From Jacaranda mimosifolia (lineage: Eukaryota; Streptophyta; Magnoliopsida; Lamiales; Bignoniaceae): a DNA stretch of 64,000 bases. The notes under the pieces were generated by a model. The model was given only the letters and a program-made list of their open reading frames with translations. It ran no database searches and had not been told where the DNA came from. The stretch lies in assembly GCA_018894105.1 (NCBI GenBank), contig CM032126.1, forward strand, positions 6,103,001 through 6,167,000. The letters run 5' to 3'. Positions 41,417 to 53,103 of the stretch are shown here, piece by piece. Numbering within the stretch: the stretch's first letter is position 1; the number at the start of each line of letters is the position of its first letter. The translations under genes and the position numbers were made by a program.

Positions 41417-42720
41417 CAACAACAGTAATAATATCTGTCTCAAGAAATTGATAAATGCTCAATTTGAGTCCTATTCTTTTGATATTGTGAATTTTACATG
41501 GCAAACTTCATTCTAACAATTGAGGCACGTTTTCTCTCGAGCTGCTTGCAAATTCCAGCCAGTTTGAGATCTCTCATCATTTTTCATACGCTAAACGTGG
41601 GCAACAGGTCTTGAGATCTCATAATGCAAGTGATGCTACTAATATAGTAATATTAAATGCGTTTATATATGTTGGATATTGATGCTATTGAGGTTTCATT
41701 GTTGCTATTTCATATTTTGACTCATCCTTGTGAACAAGTCTCTAAATTTTGACGTCACTTGTTCCTCAGGTACTGTGATGGAGAACGTGCATTCGACTCT
41801 CAGGGATAAAATTGCAGTTCCCTGAGGCATGCTCATGTCCTTGTGCTGGCCAGCCAATTTAGTAATGATAAGATTTAAGGATTTAGTTTGAGGAATTGAA
41901 CTTTAATTTGGAATTGGATACCAGAATGAAATATTAATATAAAGAATTGGACTGATATGTTGTGCTTACACGTACTGAAAAGGTTGTAATAGGTTTTGTG
42001 TTGATTTGTTCACTTAACTTCGCTTGTAATATTAATAATTCAAGCGTATTTTTTCCGTTTTGATTTATGTTGTCGTGGGCTAGTGCATTAGAGCAATTTG
42101 CTCAGGTTACTTGTAAGGTTGTGCTTGGGCATTTGCTCATATAATCTAATTAAGGAGGGCGCCCTTTTCATTTTTATTCATGTAATAACACTTGAAATCC
42201 TTAAATTGTGTTCGGATTTTTATACATGGACAAGGGAATGAGATTATATATACAAAAATAGTTGAAATGTTATTGATGTGAAAAAGAGTTGGAATGGTTT
42301 TGCATATGAATGCAATCTAATAAAAACATAGTAATTACAATTATAGTATAATTTAAAGAATAGGCGGCAAGTTTCAATACGCTAGTAACTTTTATAGATA
42401 AATTTATAACAAAATATAAAATACTTTTAGTTAAATTGAGATGAATTTATGCTAATATATTAAATTGTGGTGGAATCAATTTAATTATTAGGTTTAAAGT
42501 TTGAATATATTTGAATGAGTGGATCTACAAGTCAAGTCACAAACAACTTCAATCATTCCCAGTATATCTCCATATTTTAAACCAAAAGAAATCATATGCA
42601 AGGCCCTTTTAAGAGGATTTGTATATTCACCAAAGCATATATCAATAGCCCATTCAACTCTTTTCTTTCTATTTGCCTAAAGACACATGTGTTTGCATAG
42701 TGCATAACTACAAATATTCT
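39658..42720. other. Intergenic region, mostly unexplained
   Basis: No complete gene is recognised. The left part probably includes the TAD2 3'UTR. At 40378-40490 there is a short tandem duplication with a hydrophobic open frame. A T18 run (40870-40887) and an (AT)n run (41386-41414) are present. 40240-41350 is less AT-rich than other spacers, so a non-coding transcript or gene relic is possible but unsupported. Confidence 0.4.
41386..41414. repeat. (AT)n microsatellite
   Basis: Uninterrupted AT run of about 14 units. Confidence 0.9.
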
Positions 42721-42792
42721 CCCCTCTCCCCCACTTTCTCTCTTAGAGAGAAAACACAAAGCCCTCAGAAATCGTTAGACTGACTTTTACTG

Positions 42793-45700
42793 ATGCAACT
42801 ATTACAATGGCAGACTAAAGGTATAAAGAAAAACCAATCTTTTGCTTTTCATGGTTTATTTCTTGAATTTTACGTTGTGCTTTCTTGAATGTTTGAGGGA
42901 AATAGTTCTGAACAATTTTTTCATTTCAGTGACACATGCTTAATAGTTTTACAATGAATAGAAATCCAGTGTGGAGCACATGCCTATACAATTTTGTATA
43001 ATCCGTGTAAATGTTTGTTTATCTGTTATATGGGTTTGTAATCGTTTGATTTATTAGTTTAGAATGCTAATCCGCTTGAGCTATTGGAAGACTTTACTTG
43101 AAACCCTTAATTGAAAAAATAACTGTCTGGAGGATGGGCATTGGGATCAGATTGATGTGTGTTGTTTATAGAAGGAGGATTGTTTATTAATGGGTTTTCA
43201 ATTTGATAGAGTAGCAAAAGAATTATTTTGTGGTTAGAGATTCTTGAAATCAGATGGGTAATCTAATACGAGTGGAAAGAGTTGGGTAACATATATATTT
43301 GATATTTAAAGGGAAATTTGGAATGGAAAGGGGGAGAATATGGTCCATATAGGGAAGGATGGGTTGTCTAAACCAAAAACCAAAAAAAAGTCATATATAT
43401 GCAAGGAGTAATGTTGATTTCTGAAGATGGATATGTTTAATACTCGATGGGTGTTCACAATGTATTAGCTTAGATATTGGTTAGATTATTTATACGTACA
43501 AATAATTTTGGCGACCACTTTCTATCTAAATTGTATTTGTTAAGAAAGTCATATTTATAAGGTTTCTTCCTTTTGATTAACTGACTGACTTGTTGACTTC
43601 TTTTTTTTTTTATTTTCACTTGAAAACATATTCGAATGAAATCTACTCTTCAACTCAGAGATAGGAAGGGCTTCATTTGTATGATCTTTCTGATTCACCA
43701 ATGTTAGAGCTTGCTGTAAGTTGATATAGACTGAACAAATTTATATCTGGAAAAATTTCCTTGTTTATAAATTGAACTTGGCAACTTTTTCTGCCACCTG
43801 TTTGCTGTTATACAACAATAAAAGCAAATCAAGAAACAATATGCATCAAAATCCTAATTCCAGATTACGATTCTCTGTAAGTAATAACATGTTTGGCCTT
43901 ACGTGAGAATCACAGGAAGACATAATCTCAGCCATTTCAAATTATTTAAATCAGATAAGACCAGGAGCAGGTTGCACCAACTTCTTTACCTTGTTTATTC
44001 TCTGAAAGCAGATCTTTGCCAACACTTAAACTAAAGGTAGATTTACCCTATCAATCAATTAGTTTTGGTCTATCTGTTTTCTCTACATACTTTTGATGGT
44101 TCTGAGAACCAGAGGTTGTTAAAATGTGTTTGATGATTCATCGTAAAAAGCCTGCGAAGATGTTAGATTAATTTTCCACATATCTCCCTTGTAACTTAGA
44201 CAGCTTTAGGGCTGGCCCTCTAGGCCCCTCTGTCCTGTGAGGTGGTCTGCACCCTTATAAGGTTGATATGCTGGAGTCCTGGATGCTAAGGAGTTGCAAA
44301 GACAAAGGGTTTAAAGGGGAAGGTCTTTTGTGGTTTCACATGACTGAAGACTTGTTTATCTCCTTTTGTATTCCTTTCTTCCAGGCTGCATGTTCTTGCA
44401 CTTTACCCCAAGCTGCATGGCTGCATGTAAACCTTTAATTGGAGTACAGATAGGTGGGTTTTGTGGGAATTGAATGGTGAAATGAAGAATCTCATTATTC
44501 TGCAGTGAAGTTGGTGATGCTTTCAAAATTTGCAGTTAATGATGGATAGAAGTAATAACAGAGGAGGTATAAAGTGACAATCCAAAAAATCAACTGCTTA
44601 CTATTTATTTGTTGTAGGTGTAGGCTTTTTGATATCTTGAAGCCAAGGTAACGCATTTCAAGGTGCGTATATTGCAAGGCAGTTCTCATATAGTAAACGA
44701 GCTTCTAGGTTCTAAATGCAGTGGAAGCATGAGTCTTTTGAGTTGGTTTGTGCTGTGAGTGAAAATTTAGAATCTTAAACAGTGAAATTGCAAGACTAAA
44801 AAAGTAACCATGCACTTTGAGATATTGGCAGAAAACCAGGTGATATGTTTTCAGGCATGTAGGTCAAATCAATAGTGTATCATATCTGCTAATTATGCGA
44901 ATATCTTTAATGGGTAAAAATGCAAAATTAGATTATCGTCTATGTATGGGCTTGATAAGAAGTTTCATTACAATGTCTTCCAGCTACTTATGTGGTGTTA
45001 TTTTGTTGTTTCTTTCTTAAATGTGGATCCATCAGCATTATCAGGCATTTGATGGAAACCTGAAAAACTGTTTTTACATGTAGTCTTTTGGTGTCCGATT
45101 TATTAAAAATTTTGAGAAGTCAATTGTCTGATTTTTGTACACGCCAGTTGAGAATGCTAATGCAAAGTTCCCATCCTTGTTATGTTGAATTTGCTCTTTC
45201 TTACGTATATGACTTCATGAAAAAGGGCTTTCTTATGACTTTTTGCCAGATACGAAGGATTGGACAAAATGTTCAATTTGTTGCCAACACCATTTGGATA
45301 GCTGTGGAGAACCTCTTTTAGCGAGGAGGAGAAGTGATAATTTATGTTCCTTCAACTATACAGGAAATTATTCCCAGCTATCGTCCTCCAGTACAATGTC
45401 TCAGAACTTTGCACCAACTTTTGTATATCAACGTCGGAGACATCATAAGAACTCTGTTGCCATTTTCACAGTCCAGCCGTCTGCTGGTACTAAACCTTGT
45501 GATGGCTGTCACTCTGCCATCAGTTCTGGAGCCCCTTCATCGGCTGCCCAAGAGCACATGGTTTCTGTTTTTGAGTATGCAACAGAAGCTGTAAGATCTC
45601 CTATTACGCGTCCAGTAGAATGCGACACAGTGGCTACAGCATCCTTTAATAGGCGTCATGCTGGGGAAGAAGCTGGTTCTGAAGAGGCCCTGACAGCTGA

Positions 45701-48700
45701 TTTGGGCAGAGTTTTGAATGTCTGCAGTGCTAATGATAATTGTTCATCATCAAAATCGAATTTGGAACTTAGTTCAGCTTCCTTGAAAACTGATATGGAT
45801 GATGGAGGCGAGTGCTCCTCTTCTGGTGCATTGATTGCTGAAAAGGCACAAGAAGAGAATTCTGAAAGAGATATATGCATTTCAATTCTCAGAAGTCAGG
45901 GACTGCTTGAAAAAGTTTGGACCAGACAGGATCGAGCTTCTACTGAAAATACTGGTGTTAATAGTGACAACTATTGCTCAAAGTCATGCAAAGTCTGTCA
46001 GCAAATGGAAAGTACATTGAATATGCTAATATGTGATAATTGCGAAGATGCATTTCATGTTTCTTGCTACAACCCTCGTATAACAATATTGCCAGTTGGT
46101 GAGTGGCTTTGTAGTTCTTGCTTGAAAAAGAAGCATAAAATATTGAAAGATAAATCTACCAGTAATTCAGTCAATATCAGCACTGAAATTGGCAGAAATC
46201 GATATTCAGCTTTAGAAGGTGAATTAGGGTCCTTGGGATTCATGTTTAGAGACACTGAACCATATATGTCCAATGTGCGAATTGGCGATCAATTTCAAGC
46301 TGATGTTCCTGATTATTGTGGCCCCATTGATGAGTATGTTCCTTCACTGTCATGTACTTCAAATGCTTTAGAATTCCATTTCTAGGATTAAACTATTAGA
46401 AGTGTTGATGATGGAATAACTTAGTAATGCATTGAACAGTTATTTGAGTGTCACATTTTTTACGTGTCCCACTAAGGGATGTATTCTACTTGGTTTTCCA
46501 ATACCTCTATGAACTTCTGCATTTACTTCTTTGTAGGATGTTTACCTGAAAGCAACTTTTAGTGCCATTCAGCTGTCACTGTCGCACCATTTTTGTATCC
46601 GACTTTGATTATTTGGTGATTATTGAAGGTCTAGGTTTTTTTTCTCTGCTTGATGTTCAGGTAGTTTTGTTGGCAGTTGTTCCACATATTTTTTCCAATG
46701 CCTACTTCTGTGCTTATAAGCTTCTTATGTCTCTAATATTCCTGTTAGTTAACAGACTCACAGAAAGCATCCTATCATAAATGCTGAACATGAATCCCTT
46801 TCTCTTTCCTTTTCAAATATTCTACTGTTGAATAGCGTATGACTTCTGTTGTTCTACTATTACATGTGAAAACATAACATAGTGGATCTAGAGATAACAT
46901 TTATTTTGTGATATTATCATGGAAACTTGTAGATCCCAAGATTTTCAGGCCTTACCTAATAATCTGTAAGTGGTCACACTCTAATTACTTATTTTTAAAA
47001 TGCTGTTCAGCAGTTCCATCATATTCTTTTTTTGTCTTTTATCTAATATGAGGGAAGAGTTAGAGGAGTATGAAAAACATTGGAAAGAGATAGCATGTAA
47101 TCTTCAAGTAAATAGTCCGGTTTAGTTGTCCTCATATGAATTGTTATGGGATGCAGATCTCTCATGAATTTCTTGAGATCTTGTTAAAGACTTAATCTGA
47201 CAAGGTCTTTTAACAGCGTTCTTATACCAAATATCTTTTTCTCTACCTCTCTGCGAATTAGCAGAATACTATGTTGTGTTTATAAGTTAATATCTTTTTT
47301 TCTTGTGTGTTTGTGAGTATCATTGTTTTTACGATGCCAATCATCTTTTTTTTTTATCTGCCTTCTGTTCAACACAGCCATAACTAGATATACTCAATCT
47401 CTTTTGTCCATGCACCTTCTGTATTCTTGTTTCAGTATTGCTGATTTTTATGCTTAGTTATTTGGCATCTTTTCAGTATGTGTTGAAACTGCTTAGCTAT
47501 GTGGCTTCTAAGCGTTGAGATTAGGGGGATAAAATGAGAAATAATTCTGAATTGAGAATATCTATGATTTAAGGAGTAATATTTGGAACTGTAAAAGTTC
47601 ATGATGAGATTAGTTTTGAACAGCAGGCTCTGCTATAGTCTTTTCTGAGTATGATTAATTTAGCATTGTCAGTAATCTAATTTTTAAGCATTCTGTAGCG
47701 TGCACTATGTATTGTTGCTAATCAAATCTTTGCATTATCTTGTGGAGATTTTGAATTTGTGCCATTAATGTGGGCTTCGGCAGATTTTAATGGTTCTATA
47801 AGTCTTAGTTTTGTGTCATTCTTGCTTTATAACTTGTATTTGTCCCTTTAACAACCAGTTATTGTCTGTAATTGATGCTCACAATTGCTACAGGGAATGC
47901 GATCTTATTGGTGATCCATTAGAAATAGATCCTTCTAATAATGTTTACATACAGGTAAATCTTTTGATGTTTTAATTGTTCATTTACATAGTTGACAGCA
48001 TTTTGTGGGGGAATTAAAGGGAACATAGCATGATTCGTTCCAGGACTGGGATTCTACCAAACCTTTCAAGCTCAGTTCTATTGGTAATTGGCTTCAATGC
48101 AGAGAGGTCATTGATGGCATTGGAGAAGGTGTTGATGGAACCATATGTGCGAAATGGCGCAGGTAATTTTTTGTTTCTTATAATGAGCAAAAACATTGGG
48201 GTTGGACGTTGGCGTGGAATTTATTACTCTAGTAGTTGACTTGATAGAGGAAGCTCTAAGTTTGGAAGAGAAAAGCACAAGATGTTGTATAATATACAAC
48301 TATGGGCATTTAGAATCAAATAATGAGACAGTTGTATACCATAAAAAATTAATGCAATGATGAGGGCTGCCAGGATTACCTTTTTCCTTTTCTTTATTTT
48401 TTTATTTTTTATTTTTTTATTTTTTGGTTGGTTTGGGGATAGGAGAGGGTTGGATATACAGCCATTTTCAATTCATGTATGTGGTTAGGTCATAAATGCG
48501 TGGATAGATGCTCAAGTGTGTTGAAAATAATCTTAGGTGAATTTTTTGGTTGCATTTTCGTAGAGGAAGAAATCATTAGGCAGGTATAAGAGCTTAAAGG
48601 AAGCATGCGACAGCCATTCTTTTTTCATTATTTTATATATAGAATTGTGATTTGTGAGGAGGAAGCCTTCTCTGCTTTCAAGCAGGTTCCTCTCTCTAGA

Positions 48701-50595
48701 TTCACTGTTTGTTTTTCTTGAATTTCTGTGTAGCATCACCAGAGTTGAGTATATTAACACAACATGATTGAATAGGGAAACTATATAATGCAATTGAATT
48801 GGAAATGATACTGAGGTTAGTAAGTGTTGTATTGAGTAGCTGAAGCGAATCGTAAAATCCGGACAGAGGTAGGACTTATGTTCTTTCTTTCATGTTTGTG
48901 ATGTGTGGTAGAATTATCTGAGAAGATGACAAACTATTCAGAAAAAAATATTATGTGATAGAAGTCTTATTGGAAGCAGCAGAAAGAAGGGAATTTTAGT
49001 GAATTAGGTTTCTTTATTGCTGTGTATGAAGAAAATAAAGATAATCCAAGATTGTTGACTGACAGGCCAGAGTACTCCATTGAAGATGATTGACTGTGGA
49101 ATTGGCTGGAAAGTCTAAATACGAAGGGGGAAAGTGAAATTCTGGTGCATGTGGCCTTGCTGTTTTATATTGGTTAAGGATGGACTACCTTGAGTAGTCT
49201 TGTAATATTCAGCATGATAATTTTTGTGAAATAGTTGTTTTTTTGGTAATATTTGAGACACCCGTATTTTGAGATTTTTTTGGGTTACATGCATGAGGTT
49301 GCACCGTCTTAGGCTGTGGGAACAAACACATTTCCTATGTATACATGTGAGAGGAATGTGGTTACTTGGAGAAATATTGCTGTTAAAAAAAATGTCTCTT
49401 AATGAAAGCTTGAATCTCAACCTCTCTGTTAACATTAGACTAGAAAATAAAAATTGTGGAGCAAATGTGGCTACTGGTTGGTATGAATGCATTTGTAAGA
49501 CAGCTTAATCTTTCTTCTTCATTTTAGTTGCTGATAGTTGATGCTTCTTATGCTCATAATTTGAGCCAAGATTGAAAAAACAATGTAACATCTGCCGCAC
49601 TTTTAAAGATATATGCAGCATATGCTAATTTACATTTAAATGCATCTCGTGCATCATTTATTTATTTTTGCGTGGTTCTATTGTCACTGAATATGCAAAT
49701 GTATACATACTAGTTTTTCAAACTGAACATACAGGGCCCCTCTTTTCGAAGTTCAAACTGATGACTGGGAATGCTTTCGTTGTGTTCTTTGGGACCCAGC
49801 TCATGCAGATTGTGCCGTACCCCAGGTATTTTGCAATCTTATGTTTTGTTTTTGTTCTATTTTACAAATTCTGGTTTGTTCTCTAATAGCTCTAAACTTA
49901 GTTCCTTTCCCACTCTAAAGTTGAATTGTCCCTAATGACACGATTTGCGATATTGCTGGTCAAAGCTTCTCCCGTCTTTATAAAGCTTTCTACCTCTAAA
50001 GGTGCTCTGATGATCAATTCAAACAGATCTGTATATAGGCTGACAAGTTTTAATCAGCATTATTGTGTTCACATGGAATTATCCTTTCTAATCGCTTATT
50101 CTTGTATTTTCTGTTTATGATGAAGCTATATTATGAGACTTGTTTTGCCTGTTTCTAACATCATTATAAAAGTGGTTTCATTATAAAACAATATGGTTAT
50201 GCATATTTTAAGATAATCTCTTGCTGATTCAGGAGCTCGACACAGAAGAAATCATGAGGCAATTAAAGTACATCGAGATGGTATGTTCTATGATTCCTTC
50301 AAAGTTTGCTGGATGTACTTGATTCTTACCTTAATGATGTTCCTTGCTATAAAGCTTTTCTCCTCATTAATCAAAAGGCGAATGTAGTTACTTGGAACCC
50401 TTCTGATATTTACCAGAAAGGTTTCTGTTTGTTCGTTGATTCAGAAGAAGAGATTCTTTAGTTCAAAAAAAAAAATACTAGTACCATTACTACTGATGCT
50501 ACTATTGGTGCTGCTTAATGCATGCTGTGCAGTTGAGACCCCGGTTAGCTGCAAAAAGGCGTAAACTGGATTGTTCAAAAAGTACTGGCTCATAA
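42793..50595 (+). CDS. PHD-finger protein with divergent CW-like zinc finger
   Basis: Proposed exons: 42793-42820 (nine codons plus one base, ATG start), 45250-46333, 47894-47954, 48044-48162, 49735-49825, 50233-50280 and 50533-50595, giving 497 residues. All junctions are in phase. The tiny first exon is inferred from its phase and donor. A canonical C4HC3 PHD finger lies at residues 256-300 (C256, C259, C271, C274, H279, C282, C297, C300). A second Cys/Trp module lies at 407-462: WLQC, then CAKWRRAP, then DDWECFRCVLWDPAHADC and VPQE. The order resembles a CW zinc finger with a longer first loop. A short basic tail (AAKRRKLD) could be a nuclear localisation signal. The protein is probably a nuclear histone-tail reader, similar to Arabidopsis At1g77250 as I recall it. 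The function is otherwise unknown. Introns 1 and 2 are 2.4 and 1.6 kb. Confidence 0.75.
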
Positions 50596-52970
50596 GGCAT
50601 GTCCCGTTTGTGAGGGAAAGACAAAACTGTGGAGATAATGCCCTCTATATATCTTAATACATAGAATGAAAAGCTCTAAACTTGCATGATCTCCACTTCA
50701 GTATGGGATGCTATCACTGTCAGAAAAATATGTGCATCGGAAGGATTGAGCTGCAGGCTCCTGAGGAGGCTCTGTGGGCGTAGGTTATTTTGTGTTTCTG
50801 TTTGGGGATTCTTAGCCATGTTAGTAGCTCAAATTGTTGGCCAGTTTTGAGTTGTCTATATAGCCATTAGAGAATTTTGATTACATGTATACGAATGCCT
50901 TCTGCTGGCAAAAAATTGGTGTGCCAATGCAAAGTTGTGAGGCAATCTTGTTGATGGTAACTGGTAGATGTGAAATCAATTGCACTTATTTGGATGGTTG
51001 ATATGGAAATTAGTTTCACTAAAATACAAAAGTAATGCCCAGTTGACACAAAAAGATGTCCTTTGTGGTGAAGAACCATAATAAGAGTACCAAGTGTTTT
51101 AATAAGCAAACATATAGGTACAACAGCAGAACTAGAAAAGTATTGGAAAAGGTAACCTAGTCCATTTGCTCTTCAACAAGGCATAATAATAAAAAAGGTA
51201 GATGGAAATCTGTCCTTTGAATTTTCTTTAAAAGGGTGAATAAGTCCTGTTTTTTTGAAAAAGGACCCTTAAGTAGTATGAAGGACTAACTCATTATTTC
51301 TCATGTCAATTAGAACAAAGTGTCCTTTCTTTGTAGGTAAGTCTCTATTTGCTAGACAAGTTCAACTTATTTTTATTGATCTATCTTTCATATATACATT
51401 GTTCATGGTTGATTGGGAAAGTCATAAAAGGATCTCAAGACATTGTTTAATAGAAATTTATGCAAAAAAGAGTAGTATAATGGAGTGATGTTGAAAATAC
51501 AAATCAATTTGTTCCATCTTCACAAATAATAGTCTAACACAGATTCTGTAGGATCAATAGCAACAATTGTAGTGTACAATAAAATTCTTCGATTTACATT
51601 ATTTTTTGTAGTAATTTAGAAAGTGACAATTTTTCATACATATTATAATGAAAAGTGTACTTTTCATAGTGCATAATCATTGAATATCAGGATTATTAAA
51701 TTAAAATATGTAGAACATATATTGAAGAGCATGTGTATTATTCTAAAATTATTTTTAATTATAAATCTTATTCCTCATACTTAGAACAAAACTTAATTAT
51801 AATATTAGCCACTGAAATGTAATATACTTATGTAGTATAGCATTTATTTGTCATTTTTCTTCACATGTTTTTTTTATTGTATAGGATAAAAATTCTAAAG
51901 TTTATAATATTTTTATTAATTTAACTATTTAAATGATCTTCAATAAAATAATAAGAACATTAATGAAAAGATCTTCACATCCTTCAAAATAATATATTTA
52001 TATATATATATATTGTTAATAGATATATAGTATGCATACTTATATTGAATGATACCGCCTACTATATAGTTATAAAAAACAAAAACAAAACCAATTTTTT
52101 TCTCTTATATATAAATATATATATAAATATATTGATAAATTGATCATTTGTAATTAATAAAGTTTGAGTAGGATACTATTTTTCATTTTCTAGAAATATG
52201 AAGAGGTTATATGTTTCTTTCAAAATATAAAAACAATTAGCCCATTTTTGAAAATATAAGAGGAAAAAATGCATTGTGCAAAAAAAATAATCTTAAATTT
52301 AATATAATGATAATATAGAGAAGTCGCGAACAGTTTTAACCCTCCAACACTATGGAGCATCAACACCCATATATTGTTATATAATCTCATAGAAATCTGT
52401 ACTTTTGATAATAATAACTCAAATGTAGTAATTGGATTCTTGTGCTCCTCAAAAAACTACAATTCTATTTTTCAAATTTTTTTAGAGAGAATTGTTTTAC
52501 GCATGTTGATATTATCCCTACTTACACATACCCGCTGGTTTTAGGTCAAAGTATCATTTTATTATTTCACAGCTATTTAAGGTAAATAAGAATGAAATCG
52601 TTATTAAGTAAATAGATTATTTTATATAGTAAACTAAGTATAAAGTTTAATAATGTCATTTAAAAGTTTGGCTAGTCCGGATTGATCTATATTTTCTATT
52701 AAGTTAAAAAAATTAAAATTTTTAATATTTTTTGAAAATAGAGATAAAAAAATAAAATAAAATAGATCATATTTTCTTAAATACAGGAGTAAAGTGCATA
52801 TTTTCATATTTTGAGGGCTAAAACTGATATAATTGAGAGTGCAAAATGTTATTCCCTAAAACATTTTATTCAAACAAAACATATAGAAAAAGAGAGAAAG
52901 TAGGAAGATAGACAAAACATTCCATTGTTCTTTTATTTCTGTTATATTGGAAGTCCCACGGTTAAGAGAA
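50596..52970. other. 3'UTR of the PHD gene, then AT-rich intergenic DNA
   Basis: No gene is recognised. The stretch is strongly AT-rich from about 51500. Pyrimidine-rich sequence from ~52975 marks the leader of the next gene. Confidence 0.5.
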
Positions 52971-53067
52971 ACAAGAGAGAAAGAAGAACGTTCCACACCC
53001 TCTTCTCTCTCTTGAATCTCTCTTCCCTTCTTCTTCTGTTGATCAGCAGAGATTTGATTGGCCATTA

Positions 53068-53103
53068 ATGTTGCATGGTATCATTAGCTGCATTCCCTTA
53101 TAA
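53068..53103 (+). promoter_or_regulatory. uORF overlapping the PICALM start (TAATG)
   Basis: An 11-codon frame (MLHGIISCIPL) begins at the ATG at 53068. Its TAA stop (53101-53103) shares one base with the main ATG (53103-53105). A second upstream ATG at 53075 opens another frame that runs through the main start. Both follow a pyrimidine-rich leader (~52975-53040), so they are probably transcribed. Regulation by reinitiation or leaky scanning is inference. Confidence 0.5.

Noticed and set aside
48014..48299. Minus-strand frames over PHD-gene exon 4
   Set aside because: They are reverse shadows of an exon whose plus-strand phase and Cys/Trp pattern are convincing.
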